From Brachionus manjavacas (lineage: Eukaryota > Rotifera > Eurotatoria > Ploima > Brachionidae): a DNA stretch of 64,000 nt. Location: contig JAHQIY010000014.1 of NCBI GenBank assembly GCA_019054805.1, positions 1,426,001 through 1,490,000 on the forward strand, in the 5' to 3' direction. Of the stretch, positions 1 to 11,724 are shown piece by piece. The notes beneath the pieces are model-generated. The model searched no databases. It saw only the letters and a list, made by a program, of their open reading frames with translations, and was not told the origin of the DNA. How positions within the stretch are numbered: position 1 is the first letter of the stretch; every line of letters begins with the position of its first letter. Both the position numbers and the translations under genes were made by a program.

Positions 1-1580
1 TTCAAGTAATTAACCATGGCTTTAAATTAAATTAATTGCTAACAATTTACTTTGATTATGTAAACATGACCTAAAAATAAACCAATTTTGTCATGTTCCT
101 TGACTAATTCTAGTCCCTAAATGACAAATTAAATTTATTTGCTAAAAGATATTTCATTACTTAATCAAAACCTAAAGAACGTGATTTATAGAAAAAAATT
201 TAGCGTTCAATTGAAGAAAATTTATCCATTTTATTAAATTGTCAAGTCCCTGTGACAAACAAAGTCTTAAAATATTGCTAAGCTTTCGTCTTGACCACTA
301 ATCAAGCTAAAATCAAAATTTTTTATACAAAATATCATTGTGAATTTTAGAACAGATATTTTAAAACTTGATAACTTTTACTGTATCACCTATCAAGCAT
401 TCGTAAAAGTTCTAAAAAAATGCACACACATTAAAAAATTCCTAGATTACTTTGCATGGCATTTAAGAAGCAAAAGTTCAATGTATGAGCTGATTTAATT
501 TAAAGAATCAATTTTGGACTTAAAGAAAATAAGTTTTGAATTTTAAATATTTGTTTTGGGTTTTTTTTATTCTAAAATTCACAATGCCCCGAAAATTCTT
601 ATTAATTTATTTGAATTAACAAAATTTGTTATTCAATTGAATTTTTACTTTTTGAAAACACAATTTTTTGTTTATTTATACTCATTTGGTAAAACATATG
701 AGCAAAAATTGTGAATGGTAATTATGCCTTAAATAGAAATTGCTTTTGGTCATGAAAAAAAGAAGATTAAATTGTAAGCCAGAGTTTTATTTGGTTACTG
801 TCTATGCTTATGAAAATAAAGGCATAGAATTGAAAAAAAATGCTCTTATATTTGTATTGGTATGCTAAATAATTTATATATAGATAATTTAGAAAAGAGC
901 TAAGACACGAAGCGAGAGATATATTTGCTTAAGCTAGCAACAAAAAAATCCAGATAAGGGTGTAACTGCTCAAATTCAAACGATTGTAAATTTATTTAAA
1001 TATTTGAAGCGAATTTATATTTTAAAAAAAGGAAACTAGGTAAATTTTCTCATTATTAATTTTAATATTTAGACTTGGCCATTAATCTTATTTACTTTAG
1101 CTTATGGGTTTTAGAATAACAAATGCATAAAAGACTGAACTTTTAAGAAACTAAATTAGTTTATTTAGTTTTAGTTTTTAATCGTGCCTAAATTGAACAC
1201 CCAATTTTAAACAGGAGAAAAATTAAAGTAAGTTTAAGTTAAAAAGAAATGAATTGAATTGGACTTTCTAAAAAATCACTAAATTTAATATTACAATATA
1301 AAAAATAAATGATTAATATAATTGAGTATTTGCTCAAAAATTCTTTAAAAGTCTCTTCTCTAGCAACCATATTTTGGTTTTCAACCTTTATTAAACTCTA
1401 ATTTTCTGGTATTTCAGCCAAAATGGGTTTGGCTAAAATTTTGATAAAAATTCCTTTAACCAAAGGTAGCTAGTGAAAAATGAAAGCTTTCAATTTTCTT
1501 GCTTATCTTAACCATAATTAGTTACAGTTTTTTATTAACTTAATAAAATTCCAAACAAAATATTGTATATGAAAATATTT
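1..1580. other. AT-rich intergenic sequence, no gene seen
   Basis: I see no open frame of useful length, no splice-compatible homologous peptide and no RNA gene here. The sequence is AT-rich with short A and T runs. Nothing can be assigned. Confidence 0.6.
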
Positions 1581-2000
1581 TTATATCTTTGACTGTTCGT
1601 TACATTTGAGGTTATTTGTACATCGGACACCTAGGTCCCTTTCGGATCTTGTTTCGGCCATCTTGTGTCTTGAGTCATCTTGGTCTAGCATTGTATATTC
1701 AGCAAACACCTTATCATTATTTCTAATGTACGATTTAGTTATGTGCATGGTTTTACATTTCGGTAGGCTGAAAATCATTTTCCACATTTTCGACCACTCA
1801 ACTACTTTACCTTTGTTTGCTTGCAATTGAAGTTTATCTTTGATGTTCCTTATGATTGCAATTATCTTACAATCATCTACAAATAGTCTCGAAGGGTGAC
1901 TAATAACTTCAGGCATGTCGTTTATGTATATGATGAACAATAAGGAACCTAGCACTGAACCCTGAGGAACCCCACTTTTCACTTCCTACCAGGGCGACAC
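1581..2000 (-). mobile_element. LINE reverse transcriptase fragment
   Basis: The minus strand encodes about 133 residues of a non-LTR reverse transcriptase. It opens with the SGVPQGSVLG block that precedes the catalytic region, followed by FVDD where active enzymes have F/YADD, and then the downstream region ending near DLGV. An in-frame TAG lies just before this segment (about position 1990) and no endonuclease or upstream RT domain is recognisable beyond it, so this is a truncated copy. The altered catalytic motif (A to V) also argues that it is dead. It lies downstream of, and on the same strand as, the CXorf65-like gene but has no evident relation to it. Confidence 0.8.
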
Positions 2001-2255
2001 GTTGTCTTCTCCCGGTTCTTGATTTTGTGTCTCAGTAATGATGTTGACAGCTTCAAGTAAGTAGATTTGCTTCGCATGAATTTTTTGGAAAAAAACCGTG
2101 TTGAGAGGCCAAATTAATAACTTATTACTAATTTTTATTGGTGAAAAATTAAAATATTATCAAATAAAATAGTAATAAAATATTAAAAATAAATTTTTTT
2201 ATTAGTTTAAAACTTAAAATAATTCCTGAAAATATAATTTAATAAATTTTTAAAG

Positions 2256-2897
2256 TTAAATCAAAGTTCCGCGTCTACTACACTTTAATATCGCGGATTC
2301 GTTCATCATTTTAATCCTGTTAGTGGTTTTCTGATCATTCTTTATTACCAACTTGTTCATTTTATTCTTTGTGTATTCAGAAACCTTCTTTAGAAATTCT
2401 TTTGTCAAAATTTCACTCTGGTATAGAAGTGCTTGAATTTTGTCTGTTTTATGATTACGAAATTCCGATGTTGTCACTGCAACAAGGATATAAGTTTGAC
2501 GAGGATTGAGTTTTTGCGAGCAAAAGTCATTCATGTTTTCCCTTAAATTGATCATGTTCCCATGTACATCCACAATATCTATGACTTGTCCTTCCTGAAT
2601 TAATTTTCTGCAATTTTTTCTAAAATAATCAAAAACATTTTGTACCTAAAGAAATTTAAGATGAAAAAATTTCTTTATTCTAGCATCTAGCTTCACCTGG
2701 CTATCAATGTTAAAGATTAATTCTAAGTCATCACCGTACTTTAATTTGGCAAATTTTCCAATTATTGGTTCATCTTTCTTATGAACGTACAAAACCTCGT
2801 CATCACCGTATGCGGCATTTAATTCGGAGATAATCGAACTTGCTCGTGAAGTTCTGCATTTCGCGACATTTTCTAAACTGCGTCTATTTTTCGTCAT
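2256..2897 (-). CDS. CXorf65-like protein (two exons)
   Basis: Two exons join cleanly in phase 0: 2697-2897 and 2256-2645, separated by a 51-bp GT..AG intron. The product is 196 residues. A basic N-terminus leads to a segment with the pattern KYGDDLELIFN, then a helix-rich stretch (VFDYFRKNC), then VIDIVDVHGNMINL and a YILVAV strand. This order (a strand with GDD, a helix with Cys, and a strand with a D-x-x-G turn) resembles the small uncharacterised CXorf65 family (Pfam Il2rg-like), whose function is unknown. The C-terminus is Lys-rich and probably disordered. The ATG is the first Met after an upstream AT-rich region. The family match is from memory of a short pattern and is moderate; that the frame is coding is better supported because the splice junction restores one continuous frame. 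Confidence 0.6.
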
Positions 2898-3873
2898 CTT
2901 TTTGATTTGAAATCTAAATATTTTTAAAAAAATGCTAAATAATGACTTTTTTTTTTAATAAAAAACTAAAATTAAATATTTGTCTTTATATTTTTAAGAG
3001 AATTTTATAATCACGAGTAATTTGAGAATTAAGTGTTTATTATATCATTAAATGTACGGTACTAGAATAATATTAATGTGTCAAAAAATTTTAATTTAAA
3101 ATAGTTTTATTAAATATTGTTTGGTTCCAACACTTTTTTGATTCTAAAAGCATTATTAAATCAAAAAAAGTTTTTTGGCCTCTCTTAACTACTTTTAAAA
3201 GTAAAATTTTATTCAAAAGTAAAGATCAAGATTTAAATTTTTTTTAAAATCAATTAAAAAGAAGTCCGGATGCATTTGTTGAATTATTACTTTTTCGTTT
3301 TATTTTTTGATCAAAAATTTCATTCTTAAAGATTCAATTTAAGCAAATAACTATAACTTTTTTTAAAAGTTCGATTCGGAAATTTTAGAAAGCATTGACA
3401 TAAAAATGGTCAGTTTTGAAATTTACATTTGATTACTGATTATATTTTTAATCAAAAAATTACTAAGAGTCAAAAAGAGTTCAAAAAAATTTGGCGAATA
3501 ATTAAAATAATTATGTCTCTAAATTATTCATTAAATTTGATAGATTTAATTTTATTTAGACAATTTTTTTTTCAATTTTATATTTTTAAAAATTTAAGCA
3601 AATTAATTTTAAAAAAAAATTGCTTTTTTGAATCAATTTTAATAAATATGGAAAAGATCTAATAAAATTTTCTTACAAAATATTTTATTTGAACTAATAA
3701 AGTTATTTTGAAAATGATTAGGAAATTCTTTTGATTCTAAGAAGTACTTGAAAATTAAATTAAAAAAAAATCTAATAAAACACTTTATTAAATTTTAGCG
3801 ATTTTTTTAAAAATAATAAACTTGATCTAAAATAAGTTCATATTTAAATAGAATTTTTTTGTAGAAAAAATAA
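2898..3873. other. AT-rich spacer between CXorf65-like gene and ABCD3
   Basis: About 1 kb of strongly AT-rich sequence. The one longer plus-strand frame (3429-3662) is composed almost only of Lys, Ile, Phe, Leu and Asn codons and looks like chance in AT-rich DNA. No gene is supported. Confidence 0.6.
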
Positions 3874-6684
3874 TTATGAACCAAATTCTTCAGTATCTTT
3901 GTCAATCGGAAGGTATTCAAAGCTTCCTTGACCATCCATGCGCAGATAATACTTGAAAATAAATTAATAAAAACTTGTCTAGGAGAAAATTATAAATGTT
4001 ACTTCATGGTATTTCCAAAGTGATTTTCTGTGCGAAACAGTGAAAAGTGTAATTCCAACCGATTTGCAGAATTCATACATATTACCTTCAACATCAACAC
4101 TTACCGCACTAGTGCACTCATCTAAAATAGCAAATTGGGGCTTATGGTAAAACAAACGAGCCATCTTTAAGGGTAAAAAAATTGAAAATCCAAAAAATGT
4201 CTTAATCTTAATTTTACGGCAATTCTTTGTTTTTCTCCGCCAGAAAGAACATCTATCCAATCTTGAACGCTATTCCATCCGCCTTCCCTTTCCAAAAGAT
4301 AACTCAATTTAACTATGTCTAAAAGTTTGACTAAATCAGTGTCTTTAATATGCTTATGCTTCATGTCTTCGACAGTATCTGGGTAAATGACTTGATCTCT
4401 CAGTGAACCAATGGTCATGTATGGTTTTTGGGGAATATAAAACAGCTTGCCTTTTTCGGGTTTGGTAACAGTTCCGCCAAACAAAGGCCATAGTTCGCCT
4501 AGAGTTCGAAATAAGCTGCTTTTTCCGCATCCGTTTGGGCCACAAACAAGAACATTTACTCCAGATCTAACTTCAAAAGACAACTCTTTGATCAACACAT
4601 CACCATTCGGAGTCATTAATGGAACTTTTTCAAATCTTAAAAAAAAAGTTGCTAAATTTTTCTATTCTATTCTAAATCTTCAACTAAATACCTAATAATA
4701 TTATCCTGATAGATTATTTCTCCGCTATTAGGTTTAAGCTCAACTGTCTGGGCTTCTTTCCCAGATTCATTATCATGTTTTATCATTGTTCGCTTGTATT
4801 GTCCTCTATTTAAGTCATCAATCACATTTATTATTTGAGTTACACGTTCAGTAAAACCAGCTAGTCTGGTCATCTCACGGCCAGCTAACGATATTCTTCC
4901 AAGTGCTTCAGCTAATTTTACCAACATTCTACCACTACGATAATAATTTTCAAGTCTAATGTTGTATTTTTCTTTAGCTAATTGATTATCATTTTTCATA
5001 AACGGCATTGATACTACATTGTAGCCAATAAATGTAGCAAAATCTAATTTAAAATTTTGATTATTTTTGATTGTGTTTTTAATTTAAAAAAAAATACATT
5101 TAGCAACAATGTTGTCAATAAATCCCATGGAAAATCTGAAAGTAATAAAATTTCTTAAATGATTCTCCAGTCTATTGTAGCTGCTCATTAAATTTATTTC
5201 TTCACGTTTGTGGCCTTGGTAGAAGGCAACCTCTTCGCTGTTTGTAATTAACCTGGCATTCATGTGCCGGAATTCTCCTTCATTGTGCTGCTCTTTCACA
5301 GTCATCTGAGCAACTGGTTTACGAAGCATGGTAAGAAAAACACCCGAAACAAATAGATAACCTAACATCATTGCCGGACCCTGAGCTCCAATTGCTGCAG
5401 TTAGCTTAACTGAATATATTCCGACATCCAAAATAGGCTGATATAATTAAGAATTAATTGAATATTATTTTTTTATAATTTAAATTTTACTTTGCTTAAA
5501 TTTGAGTATAATTCAGTAAATGAATTACAAAATCTTTCGACATCCTGAGTTAATAATTGATCAGCGTTGGCAATGCGGTTGTCCAAATTATTCATTTTGT
5601 AGTAGGTCAGATTTCTTTTAAATTTTTAGCTAATTTTTTTAAATTATTTTTTTTATTTCAAAAAATTACCTTAAGTATTTGGAGTAGAGAAATTTTGTCA
5701 ACCGAGTCCTAAATCTTAGTTTTAATTCATCGATACCATACTTCAATTTTTTTTAATAAAAATTTTTGCAGATTAATTTTATTTGATTTACTTTTAATAA
5801 ATTATTGATCAAGGAAATCTAATTTTAATGATTTTTTTTAAATTTTTTTATTAATTTTTTTCTATATCAAGACTTACAAATGGCATTGCAGACACATACT
5901 TTGCCAAATGACCAATAAAATTATTCAAATTGCCAGATATAATAGAGCTTAGATTTAATTAATTATTAAAAATGTAATAAAAAAATAGTTTTTGTAAAAT
6001 TCAGTTCAAAAGAGCAGAAAAAAATTTTAAAAATTTTCTATTAATTCTTTCGCAGAACTAATTAAGATTTTTTCTGTTTCTTTACACTGAATTTCGCAAA
6101 ACCTAAAAATATATTCATACCTTTCAATCGAGGTTCCAATCATTATCATAAAAACATCTGCGTATGTTCGAGCAATTAGAGATACAGCGACCAGTATCAG
6201 ATATCCAACCTAAAGATTTAGATTTTTCAAAATCAATTTTATCATTGATGACAGGATCAAAGTTTTACTTCGGCAGAAAACCAGCGTGGAATTATTATTT
6301 TCAATAATCGTTTCAAATTTCTTATGGAAAAAATATTATCAATGGTTATTTTGATAAAAGATCATACCTAAAAAAGTGTTTATCAACAGCAACTTTTTCT
6401 TTTTTCTCATTTTTCTAATTGAAACATTTCACTTTTTTTCAAATATTTTATTTAATGAAATAAATCTTACTTTTTTAAATAAGACTGAACTGTCGCTTTT
6501 TTGGTGCTTGGCAAGCCTAAAATTTAAACGTGGTCAAACAAGCTAAACATGGGCTCAATTACCTTCGATTTCTGTAGTTAATTATTTTCATCGAAGACCA
6601 GTAGGCAAAAACCATTGATGAAGCCAGCATAATGGCATTTCTTCTCATCAGAGGATTTTGTAAGAACTTACTAAAAGCTGACAT
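3874..6684 (-). CDS. ABCD3: Peroxisomal ABC half-transporter ABCD3 (PMP70), 14 exons
   Basis: A half-size ABC transporter of the peroxisomal membrane that imports long- and branched-chain acyl-CoAs. Fourteen short exons can be joined, from the ATG at 6682-6684 (MSAFSKFL, as in vertebrate ABCD3) to the TAA at 3874-3876. Exon 3 carries the VAVDK.FF segment. The transmembrane domain holds the loop signature [10 protein letters not shown], then SAIIGAQGP-type and NSEEVAFY blocks. The nucleotide-binding domain has Walker [10 protein letters not shown], the signature LSGGEKQR, Walker [13 protein letters not shown] and the switch region [13 protein letters not shown]. The protein ends DTEEFGS, like human. 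Late exon boundaries read from the sequence include 4692-5043, 4218-4635, 4003-4164 and 3874-3951. Introns are mostly about 50 bp; one near 6 kb is lengthened by a MITE. All motifs are intact, so it should be functional. Length is about 650 residues, normal for ABCD half-transporters. Confidence 0.95.
5990..6102. mobile_element. Short MITE in an ABCD3 intron
   Basis: An element of about 110 bp with imperfect terminal inverted repeats. The left end reads GTTTTTGTAAAATTCAGTTC, and the right end, reverse-complemented, reads GGTTTTGCGAAATTCAGTG. Both arms continue into a similar A-rich stretch containing GCAGAAAAA or ACAGAAAAA. The flanks aaaaaata and taaaaata match at 7 of 8 positions, as expected for an aged 8-bp target duplication. 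The termini resemble those of the larger MITE in the first iRhom gene at 8666-8979. It has no coding capacity. Confidence 0.55.
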
Positions 6685-7124
6685 TTCTAAGCTTTAAATG
6701 AAAAACTATTTCACAAATGATTAGACACTCGAAGTATTTGTCTCTTTTAAACTGAATGGCATATAAAAATTTAATTTATTATAAATTATCTCACAAAATA
6801 AAATTAAAATAGTTGCCTATATATGTGGAAGCTTACATAATTTTTGCTTTTTAAACTTTACTTTTATTTAGAATTTTGAGCCTTGGAAAGATATTAAAAT
6901 TAAAAACTAAGAGTGCTAATTTGTCTCAATTGAATTCAATTGAGAGCTTTAAATTGAATTTTATTTTAATTGAAATTTGAAAAAAAAAATTAAAAAAAGT
7001 TAAGTTAGAATAAAAAATTTTAATTATTTTCTTTGACAACCTAATAAAATGCTCTTTTTTAAAAACAATGTAGTAGAAAGCGCTGATAAGCTTTTAAAAA
7101 TTTATTTCTAAAATAATTAGGAAA
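6685..7124. other. Head-to-head intergenic region ABCD3 / iRhom A
   Basis: About 440 bp between two divergently transcribed genes. It presumably contains both promoters, but I see no motif strong enough to annotate. The sequence is AT-rich with A runs. Confidence 0.5.
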
Positions 7125-10100
7125 ATGAGTAACGATGATCAAAGTGTGGAAATTGAAATTTTACAGGAATCGATCCCTTTTTTTCCCATGGTTGATAATC
7201 CGATCACATCAACCATTAGTGGTGATAGAGGATGGAATCTTGTGCGTAGAGAGATTAGCAGACAATTCAGTAATAATCAGGCGAACAAAAATTGGAAAAT
7301 TTTGGTAAACAAATCGATGCAGAAATTTTTCGGTGTTGATTGGGATTGTGAAACTCAATTGAATCTGCCAGTAAATACCAACAAAAACCTAGTGGAATGG
7401 AATCAACGAGAATTTAAAATCTTAAAAAACAAAAATTTCCTTGGAGGCAAACTAAAATTTGAGGCTTTCAAAGATTACATCGAAAATATTGATGAAGAAT
7501 TATTAGATAATGCAGATAATTACGCCTATTACAGAAAAACAAGAACAGTTTTGCCGAAGAGCAGAGAGGAAAAATTAACTAATTTATTGGGACGCAGTCT
7601 AAGCAGTCCATTCAAAGTAAAATTTAAGAAATAAATTAAATTTTTTGGTAGATTTTTGCTTAGAAATTAAATTCTGATGAGTCAAATAATGTAAAATTGC
7701 TTGAATTAATTTTTTTTAATTGATTTTTTAAAGAAAGAATCAAAAAGTGAGACCGAATTTGATAAAATTCGAATAGAAAGATTAGAGGAAGAAGACAGAC
7801 ATGTAGAATACAACATTGAAGGTCCATGTGATGCTTTTACGCATGCATGCACTAAAAGGGTTCCTGGAATGGGATTTTTTGGTCGTCTATTTGACTACAC
7901 TTTTGATCCGAGCAAAGACTCGGACCTTTATTCACAATTAATAAATACAACTATAAATCACAGGGCTTATTTTACTTATTGGTAATAATAGTTTGATTTT
8001 TTTGGTTTTTTTTTTGAATTTTTAATTTCTCTAAAAGGATTACTTTTGTCCAAATTTTAATATTTTTTGGATCCTTGATAGCATATGGAATTGCACCCAT
8101 TGGCTTCACTTCGACTAAAAAAGAAAATTTGGTCGCAACAATAATATTAGAAAAGCAATTAATGAATTATGAAGTGAAAGATAACTTTTGGATTGGTCCA
8201 TCAGCCATTGATCTGGTTCATCTTGGTGCAAAATATGCTCCATGTATGAGAAACGATTCGGAGATTTACAAGAGAATTGAGCAAGATCGGTTAATTGAAA
8301 AAGAAACTGCTTGCTGTGTCCGGTACGATCGAGGAGGATGTGTTCAAACATTTGAGAGTAAATGTCTAGTAAAAATTCTATTTTTTTTTTTTATTTTTTT
8401 ATTAAAACTTTAAATAAGAATATGTCATCGAGATGGGATAAATGGAAGAATGGAAGTGAAATTTCGATCAAAAGAAAGCGAACTTCTGGTAGTGTTTGTG
8501 GTCAAGATCCTGAGTAAGATTTCTAATTTTATTCTATTTAAACAGGTAAAAAATTTACCGTCATATCAATGATTAAAAAATTTTAAAAAAGAAATTGATT
8601 TTCATTTATAAAGGTTAAACATGGTCCGGGGTAGGGCCTGGTTTAGAGATTCAAGTATGTTAGGTTCTTTGAAGTACAGTACAAAAGAATAGAACAAAGT
8701 TTAAAATTAGTTCTGTAAATGTAGTATTGTGCAGCATTCAAAGTTGCATCAACTGTAAAAGGCTGCAAATAGTGTGCAAAATCTCTGCAAAATGCACTAC
8801 GCTTGATTAAATTGAAATTTAATTTCTGCTAAACTCTGAAAATTTATCAGACTCAGATATTTGATGCAACTTTTAATCTTGCATTATGTTGCATTTACAG
8901 AACTAAATTTAAACCTTTAGAAAAAAACTTTTTTAAATTTTTTTCTTTTCTTTTAATCATTTTGTACTGAATTTCACAAAACCAGTATGTTGTAGATTAG
9001 AGAACTAAGATTAAAATATGTTTAAATTAAAATTAATAATCAAATTTTTAATAAATTAAAATCTTTAATTTAATTATCCTTATGACGATTTTGTTTATTA
9101 ATTGAAAATTTAGTTTTTAATAAGACGGATTAATATGCATCCTTTTAAAAATAGTAAATAGCCAAAAAAAAAAAGATAACTAATTATTTTTGATGTTTTT
9201 TAAGTTTTTGTAGTGATCCGGATTCCAAAAATTGGATAGATGACATTACTCAGTGGCCGGTAAATTAATTTTGGCAAAAAAAGAAAAACAGATTTGAATT
9301 TTTTTATGATTGAAGATTTGCTCACAGCCTTCTTTAATAATTAATTCTTCAGTAGAAAAAAATCAACACATGTTTTGTGAAGTGATAGGTCGTCCGTGTT
9401 GTATTGGACTGCAAGGCCAATGTGTCATAACTACTCTAGAGCATTGTGACTTTATGAGAGGATATTTTCATGAGGAAGCTAGTTTGTGTTCCCAAGTTGA
9501 TTGCATGCAAGATGTGTGTGGTATGATGGACTTTCTTGATCCAAAAAGTCCCGACCAGGTCTATCGACTTTTCACATCAATATTCATTCATGCTGGGTAA
9601 TTAATAAACAATTAATAAAAATAAAAAATTTTAAATTTTCATTTATAAAGAATAATTCAGCTACTGATTTCGATATTTTTTCAATTTTTTATTTTGAGAG
9701 ATCTAGAAAATCTAGCTGGATGTCTTCGCATCGGTATAATTTATTCAGGCTCTGGAATACTAGGCAATCTAGCATCTGCTATTTTTTTGCCCTATCAAGC
9801 AGAGGTACATTTCAATTGATTGACTTTTTTTATTTCTTTTCTTAATTATTTTTTTTTAAATTAAAGGCAGGACCTGCTGCAAGTCATTTCGGCATTTTGG
9901 CATGCTCATTCATTGAGCTTTTTCAAATATGGTACTTTTTTTTCCAAAGTATTTATTCCAGATTTTAAATTAAAGTTTCAATTTAAGGAAGTTATATGAG
10001 AATCCATGGATTCCATTTTCTAAACTCATCTTGTTTATGATTTTGCTATTTATCATTGGTTTGTTGCCAATGATTGACAATTTTGCCAACATATTCGGCT

Positions 10101-10348
10101 TCTTTTCAGGTCTTATTCTTGGAACAATATTTTTTCCAAATGTTACCCGAAGAAAGTCGAAAATATATAAAAGAGTATTTTTGTTTTTTATTTCGATAGC
10201 CATTTTGGTTTTTTATATTGGTGTAATGGCTTCTCTTTTTTACTTCAAGCCTATAGCAAATTGTGAATGGTGTAAGTTCATTAGTTGTCCATTAGGTTCT
10301 AAATTTTGTCTTGATAGCGATTTTAATATAATAAGAATTTTTCAATAA
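7125..10348 (+). CDS. Inactive rhomboid protein iRhom, copy A (9 exons)
   Basis: iRhoms are ER/Golgi polytopic pseudoproteases that escort ADAM17/TACE and control EGFR-ligand trafficking in animals. Exons 7125-7616, 7734-7981, 8038-8368, 8419-8513, 9214-9259, 9316-9596, 9651-9804, 9867-9931 and 9988-10348 join in phase to give 690 residues. The cytosolic part contains the iRhom N-terminal block (KFFGVDWD). TM1 follows ([19 protein letters not shown]), then the Cys-rich luminal iRhom homology domain ([12 protein letters not shown], [29 protein letters not shown]), then the rhomboid core. The protease serine motif GxSG is replaced by GPAASH, and the TM6 position that is His in rhomboids is Asn (DNFANIFGF), so catalysis is not expected. 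The cytosolic region is shorter than in vertebrates. The 3' half is nearly identical to copy B, introns included. Confidence 0.93.
8666..8979. mobile_element. hAT-like MITE in iRhom A intron 4, with 8-bp target duplication
   Basis: A non-coding element of about 315 bp in the long intron of iRhom A. The left terminus GGTTCTTTGAAGTACAGTAC pairs with the right terminus (reverse complement GGTTTTGTGAAATTCAGTAC). A second, inner pair of arms follows: TTAGTTCTGTAAATG near 8706 and its complement near 8905. The element is flanked by agtatgtt on both sides. The paralogous intron of copy B has an uninterrupted agtatgttgtagat site at about 20816, which is the empty site. An 8-bp duplication with short inverted termini fits a hAT-type MITE. 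Confidence 0.7.
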
Positions 10349-10609
10349 AAATTTAATTGTTTTTCTTTTTCTTTTTCAGCTAAAAAATCAATGTACAAAA
10401 TATTGAAATGAAAATCGGTCTTTTTATTAGAGTATAATTATTTTTATTATATTTAAAGTAAAATTCAGCTTTTATTCGTTGAATATTTTGATTATCAAAT
10501 ATGAATAGTGATATATATTGTAAAAAGATAAAAATCTACTTAAAACTAAAATCTTGAAATTTCTTTATTGTACTAATTTATCATTAAAAGCTCTTAATAT
10601 TTAAAAAGT
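10349..10609. other. AT-rich spacer after iRhom A
   Basis: This stretch contains 3' untranslated-like AT-rich sequence only. No gene or element is recognisable. Confidence 0.5.
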
Positions 10610-11037
10610 CTTCATCCAGAGTTGATTTTTAAAGTCACCCATAACTGCTCACACCTAGTGTCAAGAAAACTAGGCTCTGATGAACTAAAGGCTTCTTAGT
10701 CCGACTTGATATAAAGGCAAACCCCTCCACCTCTCTTGTTACCAGTTCGGTCCTTCCGGAATATTTGATAGCCGTCCAACTCTACAACCGAGCTCTCGTC
10801 AAACCAGGTCTCCGTGATGCCTATAATGCTTGGCGCTGAACTAGCTGCTATTGACTTAAGTAAGTGCACTTTATTATTTAGGCTTGTAGCATTGGTGTAC
10901 CAAAAGCTGATACTTCCTGCATTAGTTGAATGTAGATTGACATTTAAGTTTTGCTGCGAGGAGCTGTTTAAGGAGGCAAGTACAGATGAGTGGCTTGTTA
11001 AACACGATGATGATGAAGGCGATGACTGTGAAGAGAC
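10610..11037 (-). mobile_element. LINE ORF2 fragment: start of the AP-endonuclease domain
   Basis: Translating the minus strand directly downstream of the ORF1-like frame gives the beginning of an apurinic-type endonuclease domain of a non-LTR retrotransposon: WYTNATSLNNKV, then IIGITETWFDESS, then GYQIFRKDRTGNKRGGGV. It stops in frame after LYIKSD, and only about 100 bases of related sequence follow, so the copy is 3'-truncated within the endonuclease. The typical ETWF and RRGGGV-like motifs make the family call secure. Base composition is visibly less AT-rich than the surrounding DNA, which suggests a relatively young insertion. Confidence 0.8.
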
Positions 11038-11670
11038 CTAGGAGCTAAAGATCGACTCATTTGAGCCTCTGTTTCTATATTCATGATTGGTAGGATACTC
11101 TGGAGTTGATCGAAATATTTCAATTGATCTCGTAGGATCAATGGAAAGTACGGAATTATCGTGGCTGTTAGACGAGCTCGATGAGAGAGTCAAATTTGTT
11201 TTGAGTGTTTTATTGCTGTTGCTAATATTTGTGTAAGTGATTTCTCTGTGTTTGGGGGGCAAGATTGTAGTTGGTATTATGATGTTATCCTCTTTACTCT
11301 TTTTTGTTTTTAATTCACGAGATCCTTTAGCCAGAAATATTACTTCTTCTTTCTCATTTTTCTCCCAAATTTTATTCCAATCAAGGGCTTGCCTTGGAGC
11401 AGTGTTAGCCTGCTCGTTACTTCGGTTTGACTGTTCTGAAATGATTTTTTCTTGATCTGAGCTAAGTTTTTCCAGTGTTTCTATTCTTGCAAGTTGAGCA
11501 ACATTCGTCTCTTCCAAGGTCTTCACTTTGTCTACGAGTGTTTTTACAGATGCCGCCAGTTCCTTGATGCAGTCTTGGTATTTCAGAGTTGCAGCAGATG
11601 GATTACCACAAGAGACTGGCCAGTTTCCACTTGTAAGAAGTTCTTTAAAGATCTTCGACTCAAATTTCAA
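11038..11670 (-). mobile_element. LINE ORF1-like coiled-coil protein
   Basis: An uninterrupted 210-codon frame. Residues of about 25-85 form a heptad-rich coiled coil (KELAASVKTLVDKVKTLEE and onward), followed by a charged linker and a Ser/Asn-rich tail (TLSSSSSNSHDN). It ends immediately before the endonuclease fragment on the same strand, the ORF1-ORF2 arrangement of non-LTR retrotransposons. No zinc knuckle or RRM is evident, so nucleic-acid binding is inferred from position and coiled coil only. It retains an open frame while ORF2 is truncated. Confidence 0.65.
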
Positions 11671-11694
11671 AATAACAAGTCTAAAAAAACATTA

Positions 11695-11724
11695 AATTAT
11701 TATTATTGACCCTCCTATAAGGAG
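11695..11724 (-). repeat. LINE 3' end: hairpin plus AAT repeats
   Basis: On the minus strand a short palindrome (CTCCTTATAGGAG, 11712-11724) is followed by an AATAATAAT tail. The same layout, with a near-identical palindrome (CTCCTTAAAGGAG), occurs at 44592-44630, so this looks like the 3' terminus of a second, 5'-truncated LINE lying just upstream of the ORF1 frame. Confidence 0.5.

Noticed and set aside
3429-3662. 77-codon plus-strand frame
   Set aside because: Composed almost only of AT-rich codons (Lys, Ile, Leu, Phe, Asn), with no motif; expected by chance in this base composition.
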